Below are positions 55,368-64,000 of a stretch of 64,000 bases of DNA, one piece after another. Source of the stretch: Rhodospirillaceae bacterium. GTDB taxonomy: Bacteria > Pseudomonadota > Alphaproteobacteria > MPNO01 > UBA2964. A program made the translations under genes and the position numbers. The stretch lies in assembly GCA_002709075.1 (NCBI GenBank), contig PAPV01000005.1, positions 1 through 64,000 of the forward strand. Direction: 5' to 3'. The number at the start of each line of letters is the position of its first letter. Position 1 is the stretch's first letter. A model generated the notes under the pieces. The model did no database searches, was not told the DNA's origin, and saw only the letters and a program-made list of their open reading frames with translations.

Positions 55368-56003
55368 TTACTTTAATATAAGACTCTCTATTTGTTCTAT
55401 CAAAAATACAAGTCCAACCCCCAGAGCTATTGCTCCCCCAATGCGTGGTTGAATTTCTTGCGTATGTTTTGCTTTCCAAACAGTTAAAATTAACCAAGAT
55501 GTGCCCATCGCTATGCAATATTGTATTACTGCAAAACCTATTAAATACGAGAGAAAAGGTGATGTTTCCGCGCCAAGAATTGCGGCACCGTATGCACACC
55601 CATGGAAAAATCCGGCAATTGCGAAGATTGCAGCAAATATTTTTGTGTTATACTTATGTCCGGAAACTACAAGTATTCCAGCCAAAACTACAGAACTAGC
55701 AATTGTTGCTTCAAGAAACGGTAGCATGAGTCCATTCGTACTAACTATGCATCCGGTAACAGTTGCTGTGATAAAAGTAATAGTTAATATTTTACGTAAA
55801 GAACAAAAAGCTACCGCAATGCCAACTAAAATAATGAAAGCTAAATGATCAAATCCAATAACCGGATGTCCGAAACCTGATAAAAGACCTTGCCAAAATG
55901 TTACAGGCACTTGTCCCCCCATGGGATGGTGAGCAAATACCGGGTTTGCGAATAATGTTGCGCTCGGAATCCCAAGAACAATAAGGTTTTTGATCTTTAC
56001 CAT
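55368..56003 (-). CDS. HupE/UreJ-family membrane protein
   Basis: A 211-aa inner-membrane protein with a signal-like N-terminus and His-rich start of the mature part (FAHHPMGG, about 23-30). Then GFGHPVIGFDHLAFIILVGI (about 43-62) and GFFHGCAYGAAILGAE (about 132-147), the two conserved His motifs of HupE/UreJ, which are nickel or cobalt permeases. No hydrogenase, urease or cobalamin genes are in the window, and no cobalamin riboswitch was recognised in the 165 bases upstream. Single leftward gene. Confidence 0.88.
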   Translation of the reverse strand: MVKIKNLIVLGIPSATLFANPVFAHHPMGGQVPVTFWQGLLSGFGHPVIGFDHLAFIILVGIAVAFCSLRKILTITFITATVTGCIVSTNGLMLPFLEATIASSVVLAGILVVSGHKYNTKIFAAIFAIAGFFHGCAYGAAILGAETSPFLSYLIGFAVIQYCIAMGTSWLILTVWKAKHTQEIQPRIGGAIALGVGLVFLIEQIESLILK

Positions 56004-56167
56004 TTCCTTAACATATATTTATTAATGCAAAAAAACATTTAGTTTTCAAATTGATAAAAACTCTTTTCATATGTTGCAATATATTGCGCTTATAATTTGG
56101 ATGGTTAAATGGTTGAAATGGTTTTACAGTTCAAAAAATATATAATCAAGGACTCAAGGAGGCCAAA

Positions 56168-57574
56168 ATGTCAAGGAATCAAGATCTCCGATCTTTTATT
56201 AGCCAAGTACGGAAACTTGGGCCAAAATTCTATCAGAGTGTCTCACGGTCCGTAAAACCTCAGTATGAAAGCTGCGTTATACAGCAAAAGCTTGCAGTTC
56301 AAGATCGCTATCCCATTGTATCTTTCTCGAAAGTAAGTGGTTCGAAGCGGTCCATGATCTCAAATATCTTCGGTAGTTATGATCTATTGGGTTTGGCCCT
56401 AGGTGTAAGCCCAGGCGGAGACAGATCTATGGTTTTAAAAGCTTTCAGAGAACGGGCAGAAAATCCTTTTCAACCAGTTTATGTTTCTAAAAATTACGCG
56501 CCAGTGCGAGAGGTTATTGAAACTGGAGATGATGTTGATCTTTCTTCATTGCCGATTGTTCATCACGCTGAACAGGATTCAGGGAAATACATTACTGCTG
56601 GAGTATTAATTGTAAAAGACCCTGATTCTGGCGTGTTCAATACAGGTATGTACAGACACGAGTTGAAGGGAAAAAAAGAACTTAGTTGTATGTTTAATCC
56701 TGCGCACCATGCTGCTCATATTTATCGCCGTTGTAGGGATCTCAAAAAACCAATGGAGGCAATTCTTTTCATCGGCCATCATCCCGCAGCACTAATCGGA
56801 TCTTTATCAGAAGGCACAATAAATACATCAGAACTAGATATTATGGGAGGCTTGATGGGAGAACCGCTAGCAGTCATAAATGGTGAAACTGTGGATCTTC
56901 CAGTGCCTGCATTTGCCGAAATTGCTATTGAGGGATACCTTGATCCCGATAGTGAAACATCAGATGGTCCATTTGCCGAGTTTACTAACTATTACGGACC
57001 AGCGAAAGATACTGTAGGTCTTTTGAATGTAACCGCAATTACTAGACGCGGAGATGCTATTTATCATGATCTTGATCCTGCACACCAAGAACATAATCTT
57101 GCAAATGCATTATCACTTGAAAGCCGAGTTTTTGATAGCGTTAAGACGCTTGTGCCGTCAGTAAGCGCAGTTTCTGTTCCTGTAGCCGGTTCATGTAGAT
57201 TCATGACTTATGTTGCGATTCGGAAAACTGTTCCGGGCCAAGGAAAATCAGCTGGTATTGCTGCGATAAGCGCAAATCCTAATTTAAAAACCGTAATTGT
57301 GGTTGATGCCGATGTTGATATTTACGACGATACTCGTGTTCTTTGGGCGCTAAATACTTGTTGCGAGGCCGACCAAGATCTTACAATCATTCCCTATGCG
57401 TTGGGTTCTCACCTTAATCCTTCATCATATGGGGAGTGGCGCGATAAACGGGGCCCTATGAATACTAAAATGATTTTCGATGCTACTCGTCCTGTTTCTA
57501 AATCCTTTGAGGAACCAATTTTTCCGCCTAAGGAAGCTTGGTCACGCATCAATTTAAACGACTGGCTAGATTAA
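56168..57574 (+). CDS. UbiD-family decarboxylase
   Basis: A 468-aa member of the UbiD family, which uses prenylated FMN to decarboxylate or carboxylate aromatic or unsaturated acids. MSRNQDLRSFISQ is a usual start. NTGMYRHELKGKKEL (about 158-172), the HHAAHIYRR region, EPLAVINGETVDLPVPAFAE (about 239-258) and DGPFAEFTNYYG (about 273-284) carry the conserved Arg and Glu residues. AAGGAGG precedes the ATG. No ubiX-type flavin prenyltransferase is next to it. Its place in a catabolic region suggests an aromatic or other unsaturated acid as substrate, not ubiquinone synthesis. Confidence 0.88.
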   Translation: MSRNQDLRSFISQVRKLGPKFYQSVSRSVKPQYESCVIQQKLAVQDRYPIVSFSKVSGSKRSMISNIFGSYDLLGLALGVSPGGDRSMVLKAFRERAENPFQPVYVSKNYAPVREVIETGDDVDLSSLPIVHHAEQDSGKYITAGVLIVKDPDSGVFNTGMYRHELKGKKELSCMFNPAHHAAHIYRRCRDLKKPMEAILFIGHHPAALIGSLSEGTINTSELDIMGGLMGEPLAVINGETVDLPVPAFAEIAIEGYLDPDSETSDGPFAEFTNYYGPAKDTVGLLNVTAITRRGDAIYHDLDPAHQEHNLANALSLESRVFDSVKTLVPSVSAVSVPVAGSCRFMTYVAIRKTVPGQGKSAGIAAISANPNLKTVIVVDADVDIYDDTRVLWALNTCCEADQDLTIIPYALGSHLNPSSYGEWRDKRGPMNTKMIFDATRPVSKSFEEPIFPPKEAWSRINLNDWLD

Positions 57575-57800
57575 TCTATATCCAAGTTATGCAAAAAGCC
57601 TGTGTATTATTAATAAGAGGAAGCTTACTTGCGGGGTTTTTTAGTCAGTAAGTTTTCTTTTAGGTCAAGTCCCGTAAATAATATTGAAAAACGCAAGAGT
57701 TCTGATGAGTTCATTAATTATAAAACCATATCTGATTTACTAACTTTGCCTAAAATTACAAAGATTTCCTTTGCACATTTTTTCTTACTACATGTCAGGG

Positions 57801-59147
57801 TTATCGTTTGTTTTCTGGATGTACCTCTGGATGAATAAACAAAAGCCATGCGAGCCAGAACATGAATATTGTCGATATTAAACCAATTACAAAGAAACTA
57901 GCTTCCAGTCCTATCAGTCCAGCAAGCCAACCCATGAGAACTGGGGCTCCAACGGAAGTAAAACGGTTTGCAGTTCCACGAAGGCCAATTGCACGGCCTT
58001 TAGATTCAGGTCCAGCTGTCGCTAGCATTAAATTAATAATTAATGGTTGGTGAATTCCATTTGATAAATTCCGTACACAAGACATTATACAAAATGCTAC
58101 GTACACAGCTATAAGTGGAGAAATTTCAAGTAGCCAATTTATACTACCTGCAACAAAAGATTTTACCGGTGTGGTTGATATTAAAGGGGTAATGCAAATC
58201 AACACCAACCCTATAAATACGGAAGTCCAGAGTAACCAGTAGGCCTTTATGTGGCGCCGCAAAGATTGTGCCCAAAGTGACCCTATAGCTGCGGTTGCAG
58301 ATGAAAGAGACACCAAATAACCAATTAAGGTCGCCGAAATGTTCTCAACCTCGCCCAACCAATAAATAAAAAAAGTACTGTTAATATTATTTCCGACATG
58401 GACCATCATGCCAATCATCACTGTGATTGAGACTGCGGGTATAGACAATAGCCGTAAAGAAAAAACGTACTCCGTAAAACGTGGTTTGATTTCGCGGAGG
58501 GTGATAGGTGGAATTGGTGTCCCTTTTTTTTCTGCTTCGCGCTCACGAGCATTTTTAATTGGGGGTAAAAACAAAATACATAAAATAAATCCAACACCGC
58601 ATAGACCGACGAGGCTGAATGCTGCCCATGGCCCTGCTAAGTCCCAAGTATGACCAACAACCGGGGGCCCTAACATGTGGCCAATTCTTATAACGGCTCC
58701 GAGTCTGCCCGCATATCTTGTTCTTCCTTTCATTACCTGACCCACAAGAGTCTGTGCCCCCATCCAACCGATCGAGTCTGTCATGCCTGATATCAATTGG
58801 ATGATTATAAAAGCCCATATAAACGGAAGAGCTGGATACATAAAAGGCGTCACTAAAGCAGCAAGACCGATAACTAAAAGAACGCGATTAGTGCCTATTC
58901 GGTCCATAAGGATGCCGGCATGTATTGAAAATAAAAGAGATAATACGGGCCGACATCCAAGTGCGATTCCAGCAAGAAGACCTGCCTGAAGACCCAACTG
59001 CTGAGCCGCAAATAGCGGCACAATTGGCATTAACATAAAATGGGTACTGGTAGAGAATAACCCAATTCCATAAATAGCAACTTCATGCCGGAGGGGAATT
59101 GATTCAACCGGTAAACTTTTTGAAGATTGTTTATTGTTTTTTTTCAC
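57801..59147 (-). CDS. MFS transporter
   Basis: A 448-aa permease with twelve predicted helices. Loop 2-3 signature region HAGILMDRIGTNRVLLVIG (about 76-94); helix 4-5 region IQLISGMTDSIGWMGAQTLVG; RTRYAGRLGAVIRIGHMLGP before helix 5; second half from about 230. The protein is not of the EntS subgroup found elsewhere in the window. The substrate is unknown; its place between UbiD and acyl-CoA synthetase genes suggests an organic acid. It is divergent from the MDR gene at 59279. Confidence 0.85.
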   Translation of the reverse strand: MKKNNKQSSKSLPVESIPLRHEVAIYGIGLFSTSTHFMLMPIVPLFAAQQLGLQAGLLAGIALGCRPVLSLLFSIHAGILMDRIGTNRVLLVIGLAALVTPFMYPALPFIWAFIIIQLISGMTDSIGWMGAQTLVGQVMKGRTRYAGRLGAVIRIGHMLGPPVVGHTWDLAGPWAAFSLVGLCGVGFILCILFLPPIKNAREREAEKKGTPIPPITLREIKPRFTEYVFSLRLLSIPAVSITVMIGMMVHVGNNINSTFFIYWLGEVENISATLIGYLVSLSSATAAIGSLWAQSLRRHIKAYWLLWTSVFIGLVLICITPLISTTPVKSFVAGSINWLLEISPLIAVYVAFCIMSCVRNLSNGIHQPLIINLMLATAGPESKGRAIGLRGTANRFTSVGAPVLMGWLAGLIGLEASFFVIGLISTIFMFWLAWLLFIHPEVHPENKR

Positions 59148-59278
59148 GTCTATTAATATTTACACAACGGAATTTTTCATAAATTAAAGCCGTATATCTG
59201 TCTACTCTCGGGGTTTTATAGAACCTATGGCAGTGTTATCTTTTTATACTAATTTTTTGAATAATCCGAGGAAAAAAA

Positions 59279-60271
59279 ATGCGTGCAGTCGTCATCGACG
59301 AATTTGGGCCAGTTGAAAACCATCAACTTAAAGAAATCAATAAGCCAAAACCGGGCGAGGGTGAGGTCCTCATCGACGTGGTTGCAATCGGCGTGAATTT
59401 TCCGGACACGCTTATGATGCAGGGGTTATATCAGACTAAACCTCAACGTCCTTTCACTCCGGGAAGAGATATTGCCGGTACAGTAACAGAAGTTGGAAGT
59501 GGAGTTGTAGAATTTAGTCCAGGTGACCGAGTTGTTGCAATTGTTCCATGGGGTGGCTACGCAGAATTCGCGGTCGCGCCGGTAGCAAGATGTTTTAGTC
59601 TTCCTGACCATGTTGATTACGAAACTGCAGCCGGAATGATTACTACCTATATGACTGCTTGGGTAGCTTTGATGGAACGTGGTGCCTACAATGTAGGCGA
59701 AAAGGTTTTAGTTCTTGGCGCAAGTGGCGGCGTTGGATTAGCGGCAATCCAAATTATAAAAGCAAAAGGCGGTGTGGCAGTCGGTGGCTCCTTATCGGCA
59801 GCTAGTCGGAAGGTCGTTACAGAAAATGGTGCAGATGCTGTAATCGATTTGGCGCGTGGAGACCCAAAAGAGAGCTTGCGAGCTCAGGTTTTTGAGGCAG
59901 TTGGTGAAGATGGTGTTGATATTTGCTTAGATCCAGTGGGAGGGCAGTATTTTGATGCCGCACTGCGGGCACTTTCCTTCGCTGGCAGGATTGTTGTGAT
60001 TGGATTTGTAGATGGTATACCAACCGCACGTCCCAATTATTTTAATGTTAAAAATTTGACTATGGCAGGAATGGCGTTGGATCTGCATTTTCGATTTAAA
60101 CCGGAGGTGATTAATAAGGCGATCTCTGATATTTTTTTAATGTACAAAGAGAAAAGTATTAGTCCAGTAATTACCTCCGTGGTTGCACTTGATAAATGGA
60201 AGGATGCAGTGACTCAAATAGGTAAGGGTAAAAGTGCTGGAAAAATCGTTTTGTCGACCAGTCGAGAATAG
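59279..60271 (+). CDS. MDR-family NADPH:quinone oxidoreductase-like enzyme
   Basis: A 330-aa medium-chain dehydrogenase/reductase without zinc ligands. GVNFPDTLMMQGLYQTKP (about 38-55), FTPGRDIAGTVTEVGSGV (about 60-77), and the NADPH-binding VLGASGGVGLAAIQIIKAKG (about 143-162). The QOR signature is present and no structural-zinc Cys cluster is seen. Family members reduce quinones or enoyl-CoA or acryloyl compounds. It is followed ten bases later by the acyl-CoA synthetase beta gene, so it may act on the same pathway. AGGAAA precedes the ATG. Confidence 0.88.
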   Translation: MRAVVIDEFGPVENHQLKEINKPKPGEGEVLIDVVAIGVNFPDTLMMQGLYQTKPQRPFTPGRDIAGTVTEVGSGVVEFSPGDRVVAIVPWGGYAEFAVAPVARCFSLPDHVDYETAAGMITTYMTAWVALMERGAYNVGEKVLVLGASGGVGLAAIQIIKAKGGVAVGGSLSAASRKVVTENGADAVIDLARGDPKESLRAQVFEAVGEDGVDICLDPVGGQYFDAALRALSFAGRIVVIGFVDGIPTARPNYFNVKNLTMAGMALDLHFRFKPEVINKAISDIFLMYKEKSISPVITSVVALDKWKDAVTQIGKGKSAGKIVLSTSRE

Positions 60272-60281
60272 GAGCTTATTT

Positions 60282-60974
60282 ATGGCTAACCGGACCCAAA
60301 AAATTATTCAAAACGCGCTAAGCCGAGGACAATCTGCTCTTTCTGAGTACGAGAGTAAAAGAGTGCTTGCGGCTTACGGAATACCAATTAGTAAGGAATT
60401 ACTGGTAACTTCTGCTTCTCAAGCGCGCGCTGCTGCAAAAAAGATTGGTTATCCAATTGTGCTCAAGGCCTGCTCACCAAATGAAACTCATAAAACCGAA
60501 AAGGGATTAGTAGTTGTCAACTTATCAAATCAAAAAGAATTGAACTTAGCTTGGTTGTCCCTTGGAAAAAAAGCAGGCAAGTCATACAAAGGTGCTTGGT
60601 TGGTCCAAGAGATGGTAAAGGGTTCACGCGAAATTATGATCGGGATGCATCGCGACCCCGGATTTGGCCCAGCTGTGATGTTCGGTTTAGGGGGTATTTT
60701 TACTGAAATTCTACAAGATGTGGTATTCCGGGTAGCGCCATTACGCAAAAGAGATGCGAGCGATATGCTGCGTGGCATAAGAGCAAAAAAAATACTTAAT
60801 GAAATCCGTGGTTTGCCTGCTGCTAATCGAGAGATTTTAACACACACTTTGATGGCAGTTGGACAAATCGCTTTGGATCACCCAGATATTGCCGAAATCG
60901 ATATTAATCCGATGATTATTCGCGGAGCAAAAGCGGTTGCAGTTGATGGTTTGATTATGTTTTCGGAGAGCTAA
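60282..60974 (+). CDS. NDP-forming acyl-CoA synthetase, beta (ATP-grasp) subunit
   Basis: A 230-aa protein started at ATG 60282 (AGGAG upstream); the longer frame runs into the previous gene. LSEYESKRVLAAYGIPISKE (about 20-39), YPIVLKACSPNETHKTEKGLV (about 58-78) and the ATP-grasp part LVQEMVKGSREIMIGMHRD (about 107-125), then FGLGGIFTEILQDVVFR. The end AEIDINPMIIR is typical. With the next gene (three bases on) it makes the split form of the acetate-CoA ligase (ADP-forming)/Pat-type enzyme, linking acyl-CoA to NTP formation. Confidence 0.9.
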   Translation: MANRTQKIIQNALSRGQSALSEYESKRVLAAYGIPISKELLVTSASQARAAAKKIGYPIVLKACSPNETHKTEKGLVVVNLSNQKELNLAWLSLGKKAGKSYKGAWLVQEMVKGSREIMIGMHRDPGFGPAVMFGLGGIFTEILQDVVFRVAPLRKRDASDMLRGIRAKKILNEIRGLPAANREILTHTLMAVGQIALDHPDIAEIDINPMIIRGAKAVAVDGLIMFSES

Positions 60975-60977
60975 ATA

Positions 60978-62369
60978 ATGCCTTCGATTATGGAAAGGTT
61001 TTTCAATCCTAAGTCTGTGGTAATTGTTGGCGCGTCGGGTACGGTGGGAAAACCAGGAAACGTTGTAATTCAGAATATGCTGGATAATAAATATAGGGGC
61101 GAAATTTTTCTGGTTAATCCACGTGGTGGTAAAATTGGGAAGTTACCAGTGATAACGTCCATAAATAAACTACCAGAAAATATTGATCAGGCCGTGGTAA
61201 CACTCCCCGCTGATTTGGTGCCAGAGACGATTCGTGCGCTATCCAAAAAAGGTGTTAATGCAATAATTTTAGCCGCAAGCGGGTTTGCGGAAGTAGACCA
61301 ATTGGGAGAGAAACGTCAAAAAGAACTGCTTCAAGTAATCAAAGAAACTGGTGCCCGAGTAATTGGGCCTAATACCACGGGGCATATTTCGGTTCCCTCT
61401 AATTTTACATCGAGTTTTTTTCCGCTTGGCAAAGTTCCGCGAGGGAGTGTTTCTTACATTGCACAAACCGGAAACTTTTGCGGGATATCTATACGCCATT
61501 TAATAAGCGCAGAAAATTATGGTATAGCACGATCCTGTGGTCTCGGAAATAAAGCTGATCTGGATGAATGCGATATTTTAGAATTCTATGGGCAAGACGA
61601 TGAAACCAAATCTATTTTCATGTACTTGGAGAGCATAAGCAATCCAACACGGTTTTTGAGAGTTGCTAAGCGTGTTTCAAGGAACAAGCCAGTTTTTTTA
61701 CTCAAAGGGGGAGCAACAGAAGCAGGAGCTGCAGCTGCTCTGGCTCACACAGGATCGTTGGCGGCCGATGGCAGGATTGTTGAGGGTGCTATTATGCAAG
61801 CAGGTGTGACAAGGCTTACTCAATACTCACAGCTATTTCACGTTGCAAAAGCGCTAGATATGATGCCAATCCCCCGGGGTAATCGTGTGTCATTTCTCTC
61901 CCCATCTGGAGCATTTACTGTTTGCATGACTGATGTGTGTCGCAGTCTTGGTCTCGAAGTACCTGAGTTAGAGGATAAAACATGTAAGCGACTTCAGGAT
62001 TTTGCCCCACCTTTTATTCGTATGCGCAATCCAGTAGATATTTTTGGATCAGTTGGAATTCATGGATATGATGTTGCATACAAAGATGCGTTAGAGGGGG
62101 TGTTAATAGATCGTAATATAGACTCTGTTGTTGCTATTTTAATGCTTACTACTGAAACGGGAATACCGGATTTAAAATTTATTGTTGATCTAGCTAATAA
62201 ATATTCAACCAAGCCAATTTATGTCACTTTTATGGGTGAACACAGACACAATATGGCTTCCAAGGAATTCCTAGAAGCTTCGGGTGTTCCGTGTTATTTA
62301 GAAATTGAGAGGCCATTCGAGGTTCTGTCAATTTTGGCGAAGTGCCGCCAATATATGCGTCGAAGTTGA
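60978..62369 (+). CDS. NDP-forming acyl-CoA synthetase, alpha (CoA-binding) subunit
   Basis: A 463-aa protein with the three succinyl-CoA-synthetase-like domains: CoA-binding (about 1-130) with SVVIVGASGTVGKPGNVV (about 13-30), central part (about 145-300), and a C-terminal flavodoxin-like ligase domain (about 300-463). ALAHTGSLAAD (about 255-265) holds the His that carries the phosphate. It follows the beta gene by three bases. Together they could activate or release acids made by the nearby UbiD, MDR and molybdenum-hydroxylase enzymes; the substrate cannot be read from the sequence. Confidence 0.9.
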   Translation: MPSIMERFFNPKSVVIVGASGTVGKPGNVVIQNMLDNKYRGEIFLVNPRGGKIGKLPVITSINKLPENIDQAVVTLPADLVPETIRALSKKGVNAIILAASGFAEVDQLGEKRQKELLQVIKETGARVIGPNTTGHISVPSNFTSSFFPLGKVPRGSVSYIAQTGNFCGISIRHLISAENYGIARSCGLGNKADLDECDILEFYGQDDETKSIFMYLESISNPTRFLRVAKRVSRNKPVFLLKGGATEAGAAAALAHTGSLAADGRIVEGAIMQAGVTRLTQYSQLFHVAKALDMMPIPRGNRVSFLSPSGAFTVCMTDVCRSLGLEVPELEDKTCKRLQDFAPPFIRMRNPVDIFGSVGIHGYDVAYKDALEGVLIDRNIDSVVAILMLTTETGIPDLKFIVDLANKYSTKPIYVTFMGEHRHNMASKEFLEASGVPCYLEIERPFEVLSILAKCRQYMRRS

Positions 62370-62447
62370 TAAGTTTGACGCTGAGTTAGTAAATGGAAAA
62401 TTAAATTTCTATTTTGTTAACTTAGAAATGCACCGGGTATTAATGAA

Positions 62448-62945
62448 CTATTTATTTGGTCTATTTTCACAATAATCCATTACCGCCCTAACCATACCGA
62501 CATATCCAGTACAACGGCACAAATGCCCGGAAAGCACTGTTCGCAATTCTTCCTCAGTCGGATTTGGGCTTTCCCGAAGGTAAGCTGTGACAGACATTAA
62601 TACACCGGTAGTGCAATAGCCGCATTGTAATCCATGATGTTTTTTAAACGCTTTCTGTAGACCCGAGAGTTCACCATTTTCATCTGCCAGACTCTCTGAC
62701 GTATCTACTGTACACCCGTCAGCTTGAACTGCAAAAGTTAGACATGCTCTAGTAATATTTCCGTCAACTAAGACTGTACATGCACCGCAAACACCGTGCT
62801 CGCATCCTACATGACAACTTGTAATTCCAATTTCATGAGTTAAAAAATCTGTTAGAAGCATCCTTGGTTCAGCATAACCATTTACTTCCTTACCATTTAA
62901 ATTAATCGTTACAGGATGTTTAGCTTCCTTATTTAGCTGCGGCAT
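62448..62945 (-). CDS. coxS: Molybdenum hydroxylase small subunit, 2x[2Fe-2S] (CoxS)
   Basis: A 165-aa iron-sulfur subunit of the xanthine oxidase/CO dehydrogenase family. The plant-type [2Fe-2S] site is CHVGCEHGVCGAC (about 40-52) with a distal Cys in ITRACLTF. The second site is QCGYCTTGVLMS (about 98-109) and HLCRCTGYVGMVRAV (about 141-155). Electrons pass from the Mo site to FAD through it. The start overlaps coxM by 13 bases. No large (Mo) subunit gene follows, so the enzyme's substrate is open; the name is by family, not proof of CO oxidation. Confidence 0.9.
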   Translation of the reverse strand: MPQLNKEAKHPVTINLNGKEVNGYAEPRMLLTDFLTHEIGITSCHVGCEHGVCGACTVLVDGNITRACLTFAVQADGCTVDTSESLADENGELSGLQKAFKKHHGLQCGYCTTGVLMSVTAYLRESPNPTEEELRTVLSGHLCRCTGYVGMVRAVMDYCENRPNK

Positions 62946-63760
62946 TTTTTGGCTTCCTCAATTGTGTTTTTACCTAATCGCCTGACTAACTCTCTTCGGT
63001 ACCGCGATGTTGCGTGAACATCATCATAACCGCCAAGATCCCAAGCAAAAGCGTTCAGTGCATCTTCCAGCGCACTTCCATCCAACATATTCCATTCCCT
63101 AACTGTCGGTTTATCTGCAACACCCCCAATCCCAAGTTTAATTTTATCGGCCGTAACTACCGCGGCGACAGCCACAATCGCATAATCCCCGTGCCTCTGT
63201 GACATTTCACGAAAAGCATAGCCAGCGTCTGGATTTGCTATCGGATAACGCGCTGCGGTTACCATTTCATTGCTGCGCTTAGCTACAGACAACATACCAG
63301 TTTGAAATTCCTTAGCCTTAAGACTTCGAGTTCCCGTGGCTGATGAAAGTACAACTTCGCCGCCTAACGTAGCTAAACAAAGTGGAAGTTCAGAAGAAGG
63401 ATCTGCATGTACGAGAGAACCACATACAGTACCGCGTGCCCGGGTTTGATAGTGTCCGAGAACAGGAAGCGCTTTTGCTATCAAAGGAAGTTTACTTTGT
63501 GTTTGGGGCCATTTTTCAAGTTCGCATTGACGGGTTGCCGACCCGATTTCAATCATCCCATTTGTTTCTTTTATATACTTGCGTTCTTCGATCTTAGAAA
63601 TATCAATTAATATAGAAGGTTCCACTAAGCGAAAGTTTAACATTGGAACTAAAGACATGCCTCCAGCAATCAATCTTGCATCCTCGCCACCTTGCTCAAG
63701 CGCGTGAGTCGCTTCAGCAACCGACCCGACTTTCAAATAATCAAATCCCTTTGGCTTCAT
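62933..63760 (-). CDS. coxM: Molybdenum hydroxylase medium subunit, FAD-binding (CoxM)
   Basis: A 275-aa FAD subunit. FDYLKVGSVAEATHALEQGG begins the domain, AGGMSLVPMLNFRL (about 32-45) is the FAD pyrophosphate site, and ARGTVCGSLVHADPSSELP (about 105-123) is the second FAD site. ATG 63760 overlaps the coxG stop by four bases (ATGA) and is preferred over ATG 63796 (12 extra residues). The chain coxG-coxM-coxS is tightly coupled. Confidence 0.9.
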   Translation of the reverse strand: MKPKGFDYLKVGSVAEATHALEQGGEDARLIAGGMSLVPMLNFRLVEPSILIDISKIEERKYIKETNGMIEIGSATRQCELEKWPQTQSKLPLIAKALPVLGHYQTRARGTVCGSLVHADPSSELPLCLATLGGEVVLSSATGTRSLKAKEFQTGMLSVAKRSNEMVTAARYPIANPDAGYAFREMSQRHGDYAIVAVAAVVTADKIKLGIGGVADKPTVREWNMLDGSALEDALNAFAWDLGGYDDVHATSRYRRELVRRLGKNTIEEAKKCRS

Positions 63761-64000
63761 GGCTTTAATCTCAACATACGAAGTACTAACTCCCAAATAT
63801 TCGTTACTATTACAAAAGCATTATGTTTCGTTTTGACGCCTGAAATTTGCCCAGCGAGCCTCTGAAAAAATTGACCAACTAATGCCTTTGCAGCACCTTG
63901 CAACATACGACCTCCTACAGATGCTACGGTCCCAGACAATTCTATAGCGTATTTATAAGATACTTCTGTCCCACGGTCGTGGATCTCAAGTTTAACATCA
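63757..64000 (-). CDS. coxG: CoxG-like SRPBCC protein, partial (5' end outside window)
   Basis: The C-terminal 80 residues of a CoxG-family protein, cut by the window edge. In frame from 63999: TEVSYKYAIELSG and then GGRMLQGAAKALVGQFFQRL, the typical end of the START/SRPBCC domain of carbon monoxide dehydrogenase subunit G. A C-terminal hydrophobic tail of about 15 residues (FVIVTNIWELVLRML) may bind the membrane. Such proteins help assemble or tether molybdenum hydroxylases. It is first among the three visible genes; a large subunit gene may lie further right. Confidence 0.85.
   Translation of the reverse strand, partial: DVKLEIHDRGTEVSYKYAIELSGTVASVGGRMLQGAAKALVGQFFQRLAGQISGVKTKHNAFVIVTNIWELVLRMLRLKP

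Noticed and set aside
57629-57838. 69-codon plus-strand frame after the UbiD gene
   Set aside because: Random composition, overlaps the end of the opposite MFS gene and lacks a good start.
1-64000. CRISPR arrays, insertion sequences, prophage
   Set aside because: No regularly spaced repeats, transposase, integrase or phage structural genes were seen by reading.

Overview
This window looks like the chromosome of an AT-rich, free-living-type alphaproteobacterium, probably marine and Rhodospirillales-like. Four things point there: the order rpsD / grxD-bolA-purL-purQ-purS, a class II DAHP synthase, the coxG-coxM-coxS gene order, and split ADP-forming acyl-CoA synthetase genes. No phage, transposase, integrase or CRISPR array was seen. 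The lineage is an inference from gene content, not from a marker-gene tree.

Layout. (1) 1-5.2 kb: small accessory genes in AT-rich sequence: a conserved 91-aa protein, a zinc-ribbon protein, a secreted protein, pseudoazurin, a PNPOx-like flavoprotein and an EamA permease. A decayed second copy of the 91-aa gene lies at 1.65-1.84 kb. (2) 5.2-8.2 kb: a YHYH protein and a PhoP/PhoQ-like two-component system, read leftwards. (3) 8.45-21.8 kb: the most unusual part, about 13 kb of almost only exported or membrane proteins. It holds a TolQ/ExbB/MotA-like channel, a possible ExbD/TolR-like partner, two proteins with one N-terminal membrane segment and a long basic linker (TonB/TolA-like layout), a lytic transglycosylase, a peptidoglycan-binding-domain protein, two lipoproteins, coiled-coil secreted proteins, a CsgG/FlgT-like protein and a Tat-exported protein. 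I read it as an undescribed ion-driven envelope complex. (4) 22-29.7 kb: CPXCG-like zinc ribbon, decayed DNA, an EntS-like MFS permease, gabD, gor, a RutE-like reductase and a fumarylacetoacetase-family enzyme.

(5) 30.1-43 kb: housekeeping genes: class II DAHP synthase, nadE, cysS, trmJ, a GMC oxidoreductase, rpsD with a structured leader, then grxD, bolA, purL, purQ and purS on the other strand, and an NRDE/TANGO2 protein. (6) 43-50 kb: remnants of a DEAD-box helicase gene and of an ATM1/MsbA-type ABC transporter flank purB; then purC (long form), a methyltransferase, a TerC/YjbE protein and map. (7) 50.4-54.4 kb: a CinA-type protein, a small membrane protein and two tandem EntS-like MFS paralogues. 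(8) 55-64 kb: tRNA-Leu(UAA), HupE, a UbiD-family decarboxylase, MFS, a quinone-oxidoreductase-like MDR enzyme, a two-gene NDP-forming acyl-CoA synthetase, and coxS-coxM-coxG running off the right edge; this suggests uptake and oxidation of organic acids or aromatic compounds.

Several intergenic stretches carry recognisable gene ruins with frameshifts, so the genome appears to be losing genes while keeping the remains. The main hypothesis is that the TolQ-like, ExbD-like and TonB/TolA-like proteins work with the transglycosylase and the lipoproteins in one trans-envelope machine, perhaps controlled by the adjacent two-component system.
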